Below are positions 24,212 through 35,168 of a stretch of DNA of 64,000 nt, piece by piece. The stretch covers positions 28,954,001-29,018,000 of the forward strand of contig CM114273.1 in the NCBI GenBank assembly GCA_050084515.1, given 5' to 3'. The translations under genes and the position numbers were made by a program. The stretch's first letter is position 1; the number at the start of each line of letters is the position of its first letter. Origin of the DNA: Blasia pusilla. Its lineage: Eukaryota > Marchantiophyta > Marchantiopsida > Blasiales. The notes beneath the pieces are model-generated. The model was not told the origin of the DNA and made no database searches. It was given only the letters and a program-made list of their open reading frames with translations.

Positions 24212-25715
24212 TACAGGATGTGTCACAGAAAAAAATATGATCTCTATTCAAGCTTTCCATGATATCAACATGTCTTGCCATTTCATTGTACTCTTAGTTT
24301 GTGCATTTCGAGACAAGTTTCCATATCTTCAAGTTCCATTTCACTTGCTAGGATCTGATTGTTGTGAGATTTTTTTCAGCAAGATAGGTAGCATGAGTGG
24401 TCATGAAAGAAACTATGACTTTGGATCTCTACTAGATAGTGTGGTAGGAGTGAATCGACTGGCTGGCCTAGAGTATGGACCAAAAGGATTAAAGATACGT
24501 CCTTCACATCATAAGCAAGATCATATTTGGGCAAAACTGCATCCTCTTGGTGAAGGAGACCAGGCTCCAAATCTATTTGATTATTCATTGGTTGGGACTA
24601 ATGAGTTGGTTGTTGATGCTCTTAAAGAAGGGTTGGATGCAACAAAAGAGCTTTTGAGGTTGTTGAACATGTCTCCAAGGAGTTCCTTGCCAATTGCAAA
24701 GAGAAGGTGGTGGATGCATCCATGGGATGTGGAGGCCGAGACATGGCCTCATTCAGCTTCAATAATGGAAGTAGTGTCATGTGATGATGTTGAAGAACAT
24801 GAAGATAACCGATCCACAATAGTGTCTCCAATATATGAGCAGCCAACTGGGGAGTCTTCAGAGTTTAAGGACACTGAGGAAGATATGAACCATATTGATT
24901 CTTGGGTTGTAGAGGAAAGTTATGATATCAATGTACCTTTCATAATAGATAACGAAGAGATAGATATTGAAATTGATGCGAAATCCATTGAAATGGAAGT
25001 ATTAGGAAATGAAGTAAGACATGTGTTTGCATCTGTTCAAGCAGAACTGACTAATGTGGTAATTCCCCATGCAATAGTGCCTATTGTAACTTATGAGGGC
25101 AAGATTATCTATAAATCCACCCTTGTAAGTCAATTGTCTTGCAATCCTTTCATGTCAAAGGATAGACTAACTCGAATAGCCCAAAAGACTTATTACACTA
25201 CTGGTAAGGGAAAGGAACGTGATCCTAATTTCCCAACTTTTTTGGTTGATGTTGGTAGTGATATTGCAGTTTTGTTTGAATCTACAGCAAATGTTGGCCC
25301 TTCCACAAGATCAACAAAGTCAAAGAAAAGGAAGGGAAATGAGACACAACTTGCAGTGGAGGCACGAGTTGCAAAAAAAGAGTATTGGTTGGGGCGTATT
25401 GTGTTTATGATTCAAAAGAATGGTTCACATTGGTCAAGACGTCGTACGGCCTTGGACTTGTTAAACAGGCCTGTACCTCCTCCTGGACAAAAGGGAAGCA
25501 TTTGTCGTATTATGTGTAATTGGTATAAGTCTTTCGGCCATGGTAACACCAAAACCTTGTTCAGTTATGATGCAATAGATGTGCAATGGATTGATATTGA
25601 AATGGTGATCTCTAATGTGAATTTGACAATGAAATCAGGGATACAAGATAGAATATACATACTTGATTCAGTTGACTTACATGCTTTGACTACATATATT
25701 CAGAGTGTGAGCTGA
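24212..25715 (+). pseudogene. Zinc-finger/DDE transposase-like gene, 3' part
   Basis: Resumes the gene broken at 2788. The frame runs from the CACTA edge (TGCVTEKN upstream of the Met at 24237) to TGA at 25713-25715 without interruption, about 500 codons. It opens with LGSDCCEIFFSKIG, whose Glu (24366-24368) is the likely third catalytic acid of the DDE triad, then GHERNYDFGSLLDSVVGVNR. The later part is acidic (residues about 180-260), with a Lys-rich patch (TKSKKRKGN) and a Cys/Trp-bearing tail. No homologue beyond the E-motif is recognised. Since this half has no stops or frameshifts, the gene may have decayed mostly in its 5' half. Confidence 0.72.
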
Positions 25716-26319
25716 TCTTGGTGAGTTTTTTTTATGTTTGAGATATGTTAAATTAAATATTTTTATGGAGTGTGCTTAGAATGTACTTGACACTTTTGAA
25801 TTGTGAGTACGATAATGGGAGGGAGTAGGCTAGGGGGATGACAGATTGGCTGATTGAGCCTCTTGCTCAATTAGGGGTTCAATTCCCCTCTGTCATAGTG
25901 TAAGGATAACATGTTGGATGTTAACTTAAGTTGGTGCTTTTCTTTTCTTTCAAGGTCTTATTTATTTCAAGTGATTGCTTTACTTAAAGAATTTTAGGGG
26001 TACCAAAAATGAAAAATGATTCCTTTAAAATACATGAGGGTAAGAAAAAAAAATTCACTTATAAGTTAGGGGGTCTAGATCCTAAAACGTCGCAGGTGAT
26101 GTAGAGCCCTCCATATAGTGACCCCCCCGAGGGTGATTATAGGAGGATGATTACTGAAATTTTTTTATGTGCTTATTTCAGGTGCGAGTGGATTATAGAT
26201 TCATATGGAAGATTTTGGGGCTCGTTGGTAGCTTTGCAATTTGGGATTGCAATGGATGAATTTTTGCAAGATGAAAAAGTTTTGAAAATTAAGACAATTA
26301 GATATGCTGGACCAAAAAC
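25716..26319. other. No gene; AT-rich flank
   Basis: Downstream of the DDE gene stop. Apart from the tRNA-like fold at 25838-25896 nothing is recognised. The 3' end of the transposon that owned the DDE gene may lie here, but no terminal repeat can be matched because its left end is outside the window. Confidence 0.5.
25838..25896 (+). other. tRNA-like fold, 59 nt, lacking a D-arm
   Basis: ATGACAG at the 5' end pairs with CTGTCAT at the 3' end (7-bp acceptor-like stem). AGGGG-TTCAATT-CCCCT forms a standard T-arm with 5-bp stem and 7-nt loop. ATTGAGC-CTCTT-GCTCAAT forms a hairpin in the anticodon position. Only 9 nt lie between the acceptor and anticodon stems, so no D-arm can form. More likely a decayed tRNA or SINE remnant than a working tRNA. 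Confidence 0.4.
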
Positions 26320-27900
26320 CTTTTATACTCTATTCCTTTGAAGCAAATATTTGTTTCAAGATGCGGCTGGTTTGTGAGAGTGCAAACTTTCCCACTCTCC
26401 ATGTGCATCTATTTTTTGCTGATTTTTTGTTTTAGAGTTGGTTCTCCATGGTGATACGATCATTCGAATGGTGTATCTTGGCTCAGATTTTATTTCTTTT
26501 GTAATATGTTTTGGACATACTTCCTTCTCTGGCTCCTTTCTAAATTTGAAAAGAACATGATGTCATTAAATGATTGATCATGATCTTTTTTTTTTATTGA
26601 TCTCCAAGCCAAGTATACCAGGAGATGTATATGACAAGACATGATGATGTACCTTTCATGGCTTTTTTGAAGATGAAAAAGTCTAGAGAATGGAGACATT
26701 TAGAATGGTCCAACAAAAAAAATCCCTTCCATTTCTTTCCTCCAAAGTAAATATTTGTTCCCAGATGTGGTTGTTCTATGAGAGTGCATAAATTGCCTTC
26801 AGAAGGCATTCCAACTTTCTCACTATCTATTTGCAAATTTTTTTTGATGATTTTCTGTTGGTTGTCCATGGTCTGCGGGGGAGTATGGACCTAGAAAGAT
26901 CTAGAAAGATAGATCTTGGCTTGGATTTCTATTTCTGTGTATGGTTGGGACATACTTACTTCTACTGTTCATTTGAAATTATGAAAATTCTCCCCTGTAT
27001 TCATGGAATGCTTGATCATGTTCTCTAGTTTTTTATTGATCTCCCAAGAATACAAGGTGATGTATTTCACTAGACATGCTAATGTACAGGTCGTGGCCTT
27101 TTTTGAAGATGAAAAACTATGGGATTGGAGCCACTAAAAATGGAATGGAAAAAAACTATCTTACGTTCCTTTTTTCCGAAGCAAATATCTATTTGCTTCT
27201 AATCATTGGTGATTTTTTGTTGTAGTGTTTGTTCTCCATGATAATAGGATGGTTGGAAAGGTGTATCTTGGCGCGGATTTTATTAATTCTTTAGTGTCGT
27301 TGGGATATACTTACTTCTCCCTTGTATTCATGGAATGGTTGATCATGACCTCTAGATTTTGATTGATCTTCCAAGCAAGTGTACTCGGGGATGCATTTGA
27401 CTAAAGATGGTGATGTACCTTTCATGGCTCTTTTGAAAAAAAGAAAGTTCTGAGAATATCATAAACTTAGAATGCTTGAGACATGAAATCTCCAACATTC
27501 ATTTCCTTGAAAGTAAATATCTATTTCAACATGTGGTTGTTGTATGAGTGTGGAGGCATGATTCTCGAAAGGCATTCCGTCATTTCCATTCCGTTTTTGC
27601 TTCTATGTTTTAAAGATTTTCTGTGATAGTGCTGATTCTCCATGGTAATACAGTCTCTAGAAAGATGCATCTTGGCTTGGATTTTATTTTTTCTATACCA
27701 TGGTTTACTTGTCCTTACTTATTTGGTTATTGTTAAAGAAAGGAAGGCATTCCGTCATTCCCACTCTCCATGTGCATATGTTGTAATAGGATTGGCTCTT
27801 CCTGGTAATAGGATCATTAGAAACTTGTCTCATAGCTCAAATTTTTATTATTTCTGTTGTATGGTTGGGACATACTTACTTCTCTAGTCCTTTTGAAAGG
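26320..27900. repeat. Tandem array, about 330-430 bp units, 4 copies plus a partial
   Basis: Each unit starts near GAAGCAAATATTTGTTTCAAGATG-like sequence (about 26340, 26740, 27178 and 27508). It then carries CCATGGTGATACGAT, TCTTGGCTTGGATTT and GGACATACTTACTTCT in the same order. A shortened copy follows at about 27650-27900. Copies are diverged and share no open frame. Confidence 0.8.
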
Positions 27901-28770
27901 CCGATAAAGTCTTTTCTTTATTGAATGGATGATCTTATTCTTTGCTTGCTTATTGATGTCCGAGGCAACTTTCCAAGGCAATTGTACTTTCACGATTTGG
28001 TAAATATATAGTCTAAGCTCTACTTCTCCTATGTAATAATAAATAGTAGAAGTAAACCTTGGATTGGTTTGTAGATTCATGTTCCCCTCCAGCTATATCA
28101 CTCATAACACTAGCAAGACATTTATTACCCTATTTTTGTCTACTAGAAAGATTAGAATGTGCTTGTAGGACTTGTCTTGGGCACAATTATGGGCCAGCTA
28201 ATTGCTTTTGTAGAATATCTCTTCACATGATAAGGACAACAATTCATCAAAATCTTTACACTGTAGTTATGACTTAATATATTGCTAAAACCAATGATTG
28301 TATGCATGGGAGTATGGACCTCAATAATCCTATCGAATTGGGATTGACTCCTCCATCACATGAACCCATGGATATGAGGTCGCAACAAAGTGCTATGACC
28401 AGAAGAATTCTAGCCATGAAGAGGATGAAAGTTCTAACAAACATGCTAACTGGGAATATATCAACAAAAGACCTGCATTGGAATCTCTATAATGCAGCTT
28501 ATACCCCTTGGTGTAATGACGTGCCCATACGCATCGCTACACAATATACATCGTTGTCATCGAACACACACACAAACACACACGATCCCATGCTAACTCA
28601 TGGACTCCATACACAGAGGCGAGAAGTACCAAAATATCTCCAATTAAAGTAAGATCCAATCTCTCTCTACACCATCTCACACCATAGCTCTCAAAGGTGT
28701 GCAATCTCTATCATGTCAAACCAAACCCACTCTCCTAATGAGAGGCTTGGGTTACACTCACAAGGCAAGG
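27901..28770. other. No gene recognised
   Basis: Contains short ORFs (for example 28302-28652) without recognisable motifs and a CACACA run near 28566. The last 30 bases hold the first copy of a direct repeat linked to the foldback structure that follows. Confidence 0.45.
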
Positions 28771-29477
28771 GATGTCACGACTGTTAAGATAGATCGGTGG
28801 GATCTAGCATACCGTCTTCATGAGTAGTGGAGGACATGCCCAAGAGGTTGAGAATGACTTGTTGAGGCCCCGGGAAACCTGAGAGAGTAGGTTTCCCCTT
28901 CGTTTCGGCTCATTTGGAGCCATATAGAGAAACTTACTATTTCGGGTAAGTTTCTATGTTGGGGATAGTTGACTTTATATGTTTGGTAAGTGGCCCTTGA
29001 CCTCCTACACGAGGTCAAGAGCCAAGGAGGTGACTTGGGAGTATAGGTTACCATGGAGAAAGTTTGGGTTACACTCACAAGGCAAGGGACCATAGCTCCG
29101 CCGCCTCATGCCAAGAGGTTCAACAAAGAGAGAATGAGGTCTCAAGCTCTCTCTCCTTGAGGTATACCCCTCCCTTCTCCCAAGCTCTCTCCATGGTAAC
29201 CTATTCTCCCAAGTCACCTCCTTGGCTATTGACCTGATGTAGGAGGTCAAGGGCCACTTACCAAAAATATAAAGTCGATCATATACTCAAAATGGTACTT
29301 ACCTAAAATAGTAAGTTCCTCAATATGGCTCCAAATGAGCCGAAACGAAGGGGAAACCTACTCTCTCAGGTTTCCCGAGGCCTCAGCAGGTCATCCTTGA
29401 CCTACTGAGCCTATTCTCCACTGATCACTACAGGCGCACTACTACATCTCACCGATCTATCCTTAAAAGACGTGATA
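28771..29477. repeat. Large foldback (inverted) repeat, ~300 bp arms
   Basis: The arm at about 28771-29068 is matched in inverted orientation by about 29178-29477, with few mismatches and small indels. Shared blocks include GATAGATCGGTG, GTTTCCCCTTCGTTTCGG and GGTTACCATGG. A ~110 bp spacer separates the arms. A 26-bp direct repeat beginning TTGGGTTACACTC lies at 28746-28771 and again at 29064-29089, i.e. on both sides of the first arm. No coding capacity. It resembles a foldback element or an inverted duplication of a larger repeat. Confidence 0.82.
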
Positions 29478-29499
29478 GTAGGCTCGAGGATTTCATCAT

Positions 29500-30820
29500 C
29501 CGCAAGGGGATTGGAGACAATACAAATCCCACGAGCTTTTGGAAAGCTAAATCGAAGTGCATAGGAGAAAGGTTACAATGAGAAGAAGGAAAGGAAGCAT
29601 CATACACTATTTATTATTGTGCTTACGGGCCTCAAGATAACATACACTTGCACCAACCTCTTGTGAACAGGTGAGTAGGGAGAAGTGTCATTTTTTTCCA
29701 GACGTAACTAGAATGGGAATACACTTGTTACTTATATTTTGTTTCAATCTATTTTTCACACGTTCAATTTAGAGCACTTTATTGTAGTCCTCCATGGGTG
29801 AGTGCTCTATTTATTTACTGATGGAAAGCTTTCCTCTGTTTCATGTATAGGTAAAGCCTTCCCAAGATAGGCCTAGGAAGTGGTCCTCGTGCCCAAAAAT
29901 CATCAGAGGCTATAGTTGGAAGCGAGGATGTCAATGCCATTTTTCTGTATCCAAACTGAAGGTTCCAGTGCATGTGGCCAAAATTGTTCTCAAACATAGA
30001 TTACACATTGATAGGGACGGAAAACCATGCCATGGGTCTAATGATCCAACAAGTTTGGAAACTCGAAGAATGTACGCTCCTAGGATCTCAAAGGACATAA
30101 GATGCTACATAAAGGAGAGACTTCGTCTTGGGATAAAGCCGCACCAGATTATGTCGGAGCATGGCCTCATGCTAAAATGACGATCTGAAATATCTCTTGA
30201 CTTTCAAAATAGCATGACAAGGGATGATTTTATGCAAATGCATGATATATCAAATACAAGGAAGGAGTTGAATATGGAGACATTCCAGTTTTGCATAGAT
30301 GAAAATCAATCATTAAGTGCATTTGTAAATCTCTATCCACAAAAAGTCTTTATTACAAGCCTTATTTAGATGATAGTAGACCTTTCATATTAGGCTTCCA
30401 AAGCACTTGGCAGTTACAAGCGATGGTGAAATATGGACACAACAGTGTTTTGAGCATGGATAGTACGTTTGGTACTAATCGAAGCAAGGTACTTAATTAT
30501 TCCCTGAAGCATATAAGCCCATTGCAATGTGCTTTCATGACTAAAATTGAAGATTTATTCGAGATGCATTTTCTACTTGCAAGAAACTTGATTTGTTGTA
30601 TACTCTTATGCAGTTCCTTTGTACACCATTTTGGTGTTCGACGAGCACCATACAAGTATATCTGTAGCGGATTCAAACAAGCAGCTCCAAGGAGGTGCAT
30701 TTGGTGAAATGGTTGCGGGCAATGGCGGAAAAGTGTAGAGGACAACAACAATCTTGGGAGCCGAATGCAATTATAGTGGACGATGCCAACGCCGAGCAGA
30801 ATGCATTGAGATATGTTTAG
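29500..30820 (+). pseudogene. MULE-like transposase fragment
   Basis: A Mutator-like transposase would cut and paste DNA through a DDE domain. Readable pieces: YYCAYGP near 29610; an intron; RGYSWKRGCQCHFSV and HRLHIDRDGKPCHGSNDP (about 29920-30050); the frame 29968-30180; a Met/Asp-rich stretch with DENQSL; then MVKYGHNSVLSMDSTFGTN (30423-30480), whose Asp is the first catalytic acid. A probable intron (30488-30613) leads to LVFDEHHTS. The fragment ends with WEPNAIIVDDANAEQNALRY (about 30755-30815) before a stop. TGA and TAG codons and frameshifts between pieces show decay. No C-terminal SWIM finger is present, so the gene is truncated. Confidence 0.8.
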
Positions 30821-31105
30821 GATAGGAAAGTTCTGGTATCTTGTTGGAGGGACACTTCAAGCTTCTTTTTCTTAAAAGCATGAGTCAAAATTCCTCTTAT
30901 TAATATATGAATCACATGAGGAAAGGCAATCCAACACGGTTATAGTGGACGATACCAACGCCGAGCAGAATGCATTGAGGTATGTTTAGGATATGAAAGT
31001 TATGGTATCTTGTTGAAGGAACACTTCAAGCTTCTTTTTAAAAAAAACGTGAGTCAAAATTCCTTTTATTAATATATGAATCACATGAAGAAAGGAATTC
31101 CAACA
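30770..31105 (+). repeat. Tandem duplication of the MULE fragment's 3' end
   Basis: The stretch from TATAGTGGACGATGCCAACG through the GTGAGTCAAAATTCC and TATGAATCACATGA blocks occurs twice (about 30772-30925 and 30938-31090), with about 165 bp offset and around 90% identity by eye. Confidence 0.85.
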
Positions 31106-31263
31106 CACTGTTATTTCAATGATACACAGCCAAACGTTTCTTTCACTTACAAGGCAACTTTTACAAAAACACCAATTTCGACAAATGTGGTGTTTTACAA
31201 AACCGGTTTTGTTTTCATATGATTAGGACATAGTGTAATGGGAGTACAACTTAGGTTTTTCCC

Positions 31264-32250
31264 TCTTTGTCAACCATGTTTATGGCTAAGGGTTTAGGTT
31301 TTAGGGTTTTTTCTTAGGGTTAGGGTTAAGTGTTTTGGTCTTAGGGGTTAGGGTTTAAGGTTTTTGGCTTAGGGTTTTGTGTTTAGGATGTTTGGCTTAG
31401 AGTTTAGGGTTTATTTTTCTTAGGGGTTCGGGTTTAGAGTGTTTCGCTAAGAGTTTAGGGTTTTTTATTAAGGGTTAGGGTTTAGGGTTTTTAGCTAATG
31501 ATTTAGGGTTTAGGGTATATTGCTCAGGTTTAGGATGTTTGGCTTAGGGTTTTGGGTTTCTGGGTTATGGACTAGGGTTAAGGTTTTCGGCTTAGGGGTA
31601 AGGGTTTTGGGATTTTGTCTTAGGCTTTAAGGGTTTTTGGCTTAGGGTTTAGGGTTTATTGCTTAGGATTTAGGGTTTTTGCTTAAGGGTTAGGGTTTAT
31701 GGTTTTTTGCCTAGGGTTTAGGCTTCATTGCCTAGGTTTTAGGGTTTAGGGTTTTTTCCCTAGGGTTTAGGGTTCATTGCTTAGGTTCTAGGGTTCAAGG
31801 TTTTCTGCTTAGGGGGTAAGGTTTAGGGTTTCTGGCCTAGTGTTCAGAGTTTTTCGCTTAGGGTTTAGGGTTTAGGGCTTATTTCCTAGGATTTATGGTT
31901 TATTGCTTAGGGGTTAGCGTTAAGGGTTTTTGGCCTAGGGTTTAGGGTTTATTCCTAAGGTTTTAAGGTTTAGGGTTTAGGGTTTAGGGGGCTTTTGATT
32001 AGGGGTTAAGGCTTAGGGTTTTTGGCCTAGTGCTTAGAGTTTTTGGCTTAGGGGTGAGGGGTTATCTCTTAGGCTTTAGGGTTTTTGGCTTAGGGATTAG
32101 GGTTTACAATGTTTTTCTTAGGGTGTAGGGTTTTCTGCTTAGGGGTTTTAAGTTTAGGGTTTTTTGCCTAATGTTTAGAGTGTTTGCTTGGGGGTTAGGG
32201 TTTAGGGCTTTTGGGCTAGGGTTTAGGGTTTATAGCTTAAGGTTAGGGCT
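31264..32250. repeat. Degenerate interstitial telomere-type repeat
   Basis: Nearly 1 kb made of TTTAGGG/TTAGGG variants interspersed with a recurrent TTTTTGGCTTAGGG spacer, giving a loose 30-40 bp higher-order unit. All G-rich motifs are on the plus strand. It is too variable to be a live chromosome end. Confidence 0.88.
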
Positions 32251-32335
32251 TTTGGCTTGGGAGTTACTATGATATAGAGTGTAGTCTTGCTTAGGGAAAC
32301 CCGGTTTTTATCTAAAGTCCAAATGTATGAATGTA

Positions 32336-32388
32336 GTGCTCCAACTTGCACCATGTAGTCTAAAACTACATAGTGCAAGTTGGAGCAC
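32336..32388. repeat. Near-perfect hairpin, 24-bp arms
   Basis: GTGCTCCAACTTGCACCATG... at 32336-32359 is inverted at 32365-32388 with one mismatch and a 5-nt loop. It lies between the telomere-type block and the DUF7869 gene end. Confidence 0.88.
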
Positions 32389-32590
32389 GAGGCTAAACAA
32401 TAAATTTTAAAATGGGAAGAATATGGAATCCGATTCCAATTAGGAAAGCTTCTACAAAACAATTTTATTCAATAATCTCTATGACATACCATATGTATAA
32501 ATGTAAAGAATCTTAATAAAATCAAGTCATGAATCTCAATAGCATTACAATCAATTGTAACACGGGCTTATAGTAATTGTGTTGTTGTTA

Positions 32591-33738
32591 CTAGTCATCT
32601 ATATCTTCTAGTACTAGGTTAGTACCAAAAGTTATTCTATACTTTACAAATTTAGCCACGTCAATAGGGATACTCACTAGTCCACCCTCTATTGCATATG
32701 TAGAATTAGCAAAAGATGCTATAATCGAGTCATGTTGACACAACATTGGTTTTTCACTACTATTCTTCTCCCATTTTTTCACATCCCAATTTGGATGTCT
32801 CTTACTTGGGGCTATGTTCCCTCTTCCGAATGTATTCAGTGGCCACTAATACTGAATTCTGAAATTTGTATCTTTACCAACTCCAACTAGAACTTGTCCC
32901 ATCCATATAGGATATTTGTTTTTTCTAGTCCTTGTCTAATTATGACAAAGTCTCCAACATAGAAATCTACCAATGCAACTTCTCTTTCCTCCATTGATAA
33001 CATATCAACTCTAGGCCTAAATCTAGTGGGCCCACTATAGTGATCTCAATTTGGAGGAATTCCACTTACAAAGACAATAGGAACTTGAGTGTTTTGTTTG
33101 GTTAGAGGCCAAAAATCTTCCAATGTCTTTGAGAATGATGAAGCGATGTCATGGGCTATCAAACTGGTCCTATTATTGGTAGAAGAATCTCCATTTGCTG
33201 GTGGTTTGTGATTTAATCGTAAGTTTTGAACCTTGTTCTCAGGATTTCCATGAGGAAATAATCGATCCAATTCCTTGATCGTCATCCTCCACTTCCTTGC
33301 TAGTTGTTGGAACTCCACCTTTGTGCCTCCAGAAGACTTGCTTCCCATCTTATCAAAGCACTCAATGTACTGAGATACACATTTCTTCACATTGGAAAAT
33401 GCCTTTAAGGGTGTGGGTAGTAAGCGCTTTGGATTCCCACTAGGAATAAGAGGATGTCCAGTAATTTCATGACGTAAAAACATCTCATCACCACACTCAC
33501 TTGGTAGCCACTCTTTATCGGAACCATACATCTTGTAATGCATGATGGCCATACCATCCGGAGATCTAGTAAATCAAAATCAACCTATCTTCTATGATCC
33601 ATACCATTGATTTTTTGTCTTAGGCCCGATGAAACCTTACAAGTACTCCTTGAAGTCGGGAATGTTCTGAACCACTTGTGGTGCTGGATTCGGTGAGATG
33701 GAGTTAAAAAACTGTGTCACAAGATCTTTCAAGATGTA
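32591..33738 (-). pseudogene. DUF7869 transposase-like gene, 3' part
   Basis: C-terminal region of a minus-strand gene whose 5' parts lie at 38646-40102 and 45237-46492. From the copia edge it reads AYILKDLVTQFF and QNIPDFKEYL, then a TAA where the frame otherwise continues (GFIGPKTK), more stops near 33560, then the clear 168-codon piece 33046-33552 (SPDGMAIMHYKMYGSDKEWL, LARKWRMTIKELDRLFP). The distal part contains VDFYVGDFVIIRQ and ends in the 63-codon frame at 32591-32782 with TAG. VGDFVII recalls a BAH- or chromo-like barrel; this is a guess. Several stops make it a pseudogene. Confidence 0.7.
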
Positions 33739-33743
33739 TGCAT

Positions 33744-34170
33744 TGTTGGATTCTCAACATCCACTTCTCTGAGCACTATTAATCTGATCGGCCCCCTTTG
33801 TATGAGGAGAAGCCTAGATTGATGGTTCCAACTTAGACGTCGAAGAAGTCATAGTAATATGACGTAGGTGGTTTACGGAGTAGTGTTACTAGGATTATCT
33901 AACCCTATATCGCATCCTAATGCAATAAAGGGTTAGATAATCCTATATCATTTCTATTAATAGAAATGAAGAAAAATAGGTAAAAACCCTAGTTTCCCAA
34001 GTAGTGCAATAGTTGGGAGCCGCAGCTGTAGCATATTCTTGTATGTCGAGTTATCTCCATGTTCAGGTTCCATTGAAGTTCTTCTGTGAGCGCACGGAGA
34101 GACTAGGCCACTTTGTATCTCTAAGTTTTGTAAAGATTTCAGTCATTTCGTCACTTTCTGTTTTCTCACA
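33744..34170 (+). repeat. 5' LTR of copia 1
   Basis: 427 bp. It contains an extra ~38 bp compared with the 3' LTR; this completes a hairpin at 33891-33915 / 33920-33944 (23 of 25 pairs, 4-nt loop). Confidence 0.92.
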
Positions 34171-34182
34171 TGATATCAGAGC
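34171..34182 (+). other. Primer binding site of copia 1
   Basis: TGATATCAGAGC directly follows the 5' LTR. It differs at one base from TGGTATCAGAGC, the complement of plant initiator tRNA-Met. Confidence 0.85.
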
Positions 34183-34242
34183 ATTAGGTTTTCCTGTATT
34201 TTGTATCTGGCGATCTAGTATGTTTGCACAAAATCTTGAGAG

Positions 34243-35160
34243 ATGGCTAGTTCTTCGTCATTTCGTGCTCGCCCTCCTCCGCTGGGTGAAGGGAAGTTAG
34301 ATGGGTCTAACTATACATTGTGGAAGTTCAAAATGAGAACTATCCTTGAATCATTTGAGATCTGGGAGACGGCCATAGGGGTTGATTCGAATCCACAAGC
34401 TACTTTGAGTTCTGCATGTTCATCTTCATCTGGCGATATAGATCCTGTTGTATTGCTGGCATGGAAACGCAGAAACGCTGATGCTCTATATGTGATTGTC
34501 ACGAATGTAACTGATTCTGTCATGATTGTCATTCATCATACAACCACTGCTGCTGAGGCGTGGAACATTCTGAAGAATCAATATGAAACGAGGAATGAGA
34601 CTCGGATCCAGAATTTGGAGAATCAGCTTACGTCCGAGAAATTTTCAAAAGGAGAAAGAGCGGAGCAAGAATCTTTAAGATTAGATAGCATCCGTAGGAA
34701 TTTCAAAGTCTAGCGAAGATTTGGCACGTTGGTTCATAAGGATTTTGCCTCCAAGGTATGACAGTTTGGTCACTGCATTGAATACTCAAGTAAGACCCAC
34801 ACCGCTTACTTTTAACAATTTAGTGCAAAGGTGGTAGAAGAGGAAATACGCTTCAAAGCAAGAGAGAGAGAAGTGATGCAGCATTTACTACCAACGTACA
34901 GAGAGGTAGAAATTAGGATTACAGTTCAAATGTCAAGAAGAAATTTCCAAGGAAAGCCTTCAAATACTTTTATTGTGGTAAGCTAGGTCATCTTATCAAA
35001 GATTGTAGAAAGAGGAGTCAGGATGAGAAGAACGGTTGTTTAAGACCTAAGAAGGAGTATGGAACTTTTGTAGAACTAGGAGAACATGAAGTAGATGCTT
35101 GGGTAACAATCGAAGAATTTTGCACACAGGCAAAACATTCCACTAAGTCAAAGAGTGAAG
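34243..35160 (+). pseudogene. gag: Copia 1 gag
   Basis: Nucleocapsid protein. The frame 34243-34713 starts MASSSSF and contains LDGSNYTLWKFKMRTIL and EAWNILKNQYE, typical of plant copia gag (UBN2-like). A frameshift near 34710 breaks it. Downstream, near 34960, KYFYCGKLGHLIKDC is a zinc knuckle in which the first Cys of CCHC is replaced by Tyr. Protease follows at 35169. Confidence 0.9.
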
Positions 35161-35168
35161 ATGCATGG

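Noticed and set aside
25838-25896. Functional tRNA gene
   Set aside because: No D-arm, a Cys-type C at the position before the anticodon instead of T, and non-standard length.
28302-28652. 116-codon ORF starting MHGSMDLNNPIEL
   Set aside because: No recognised motif, no neighbouring exon and a simple-repeat tail; kept as unassigned sequence.
31264-32250. True chromosome end
   Set aside because: Repeats are heavily degenerate and genes and transposons continue on both sides.
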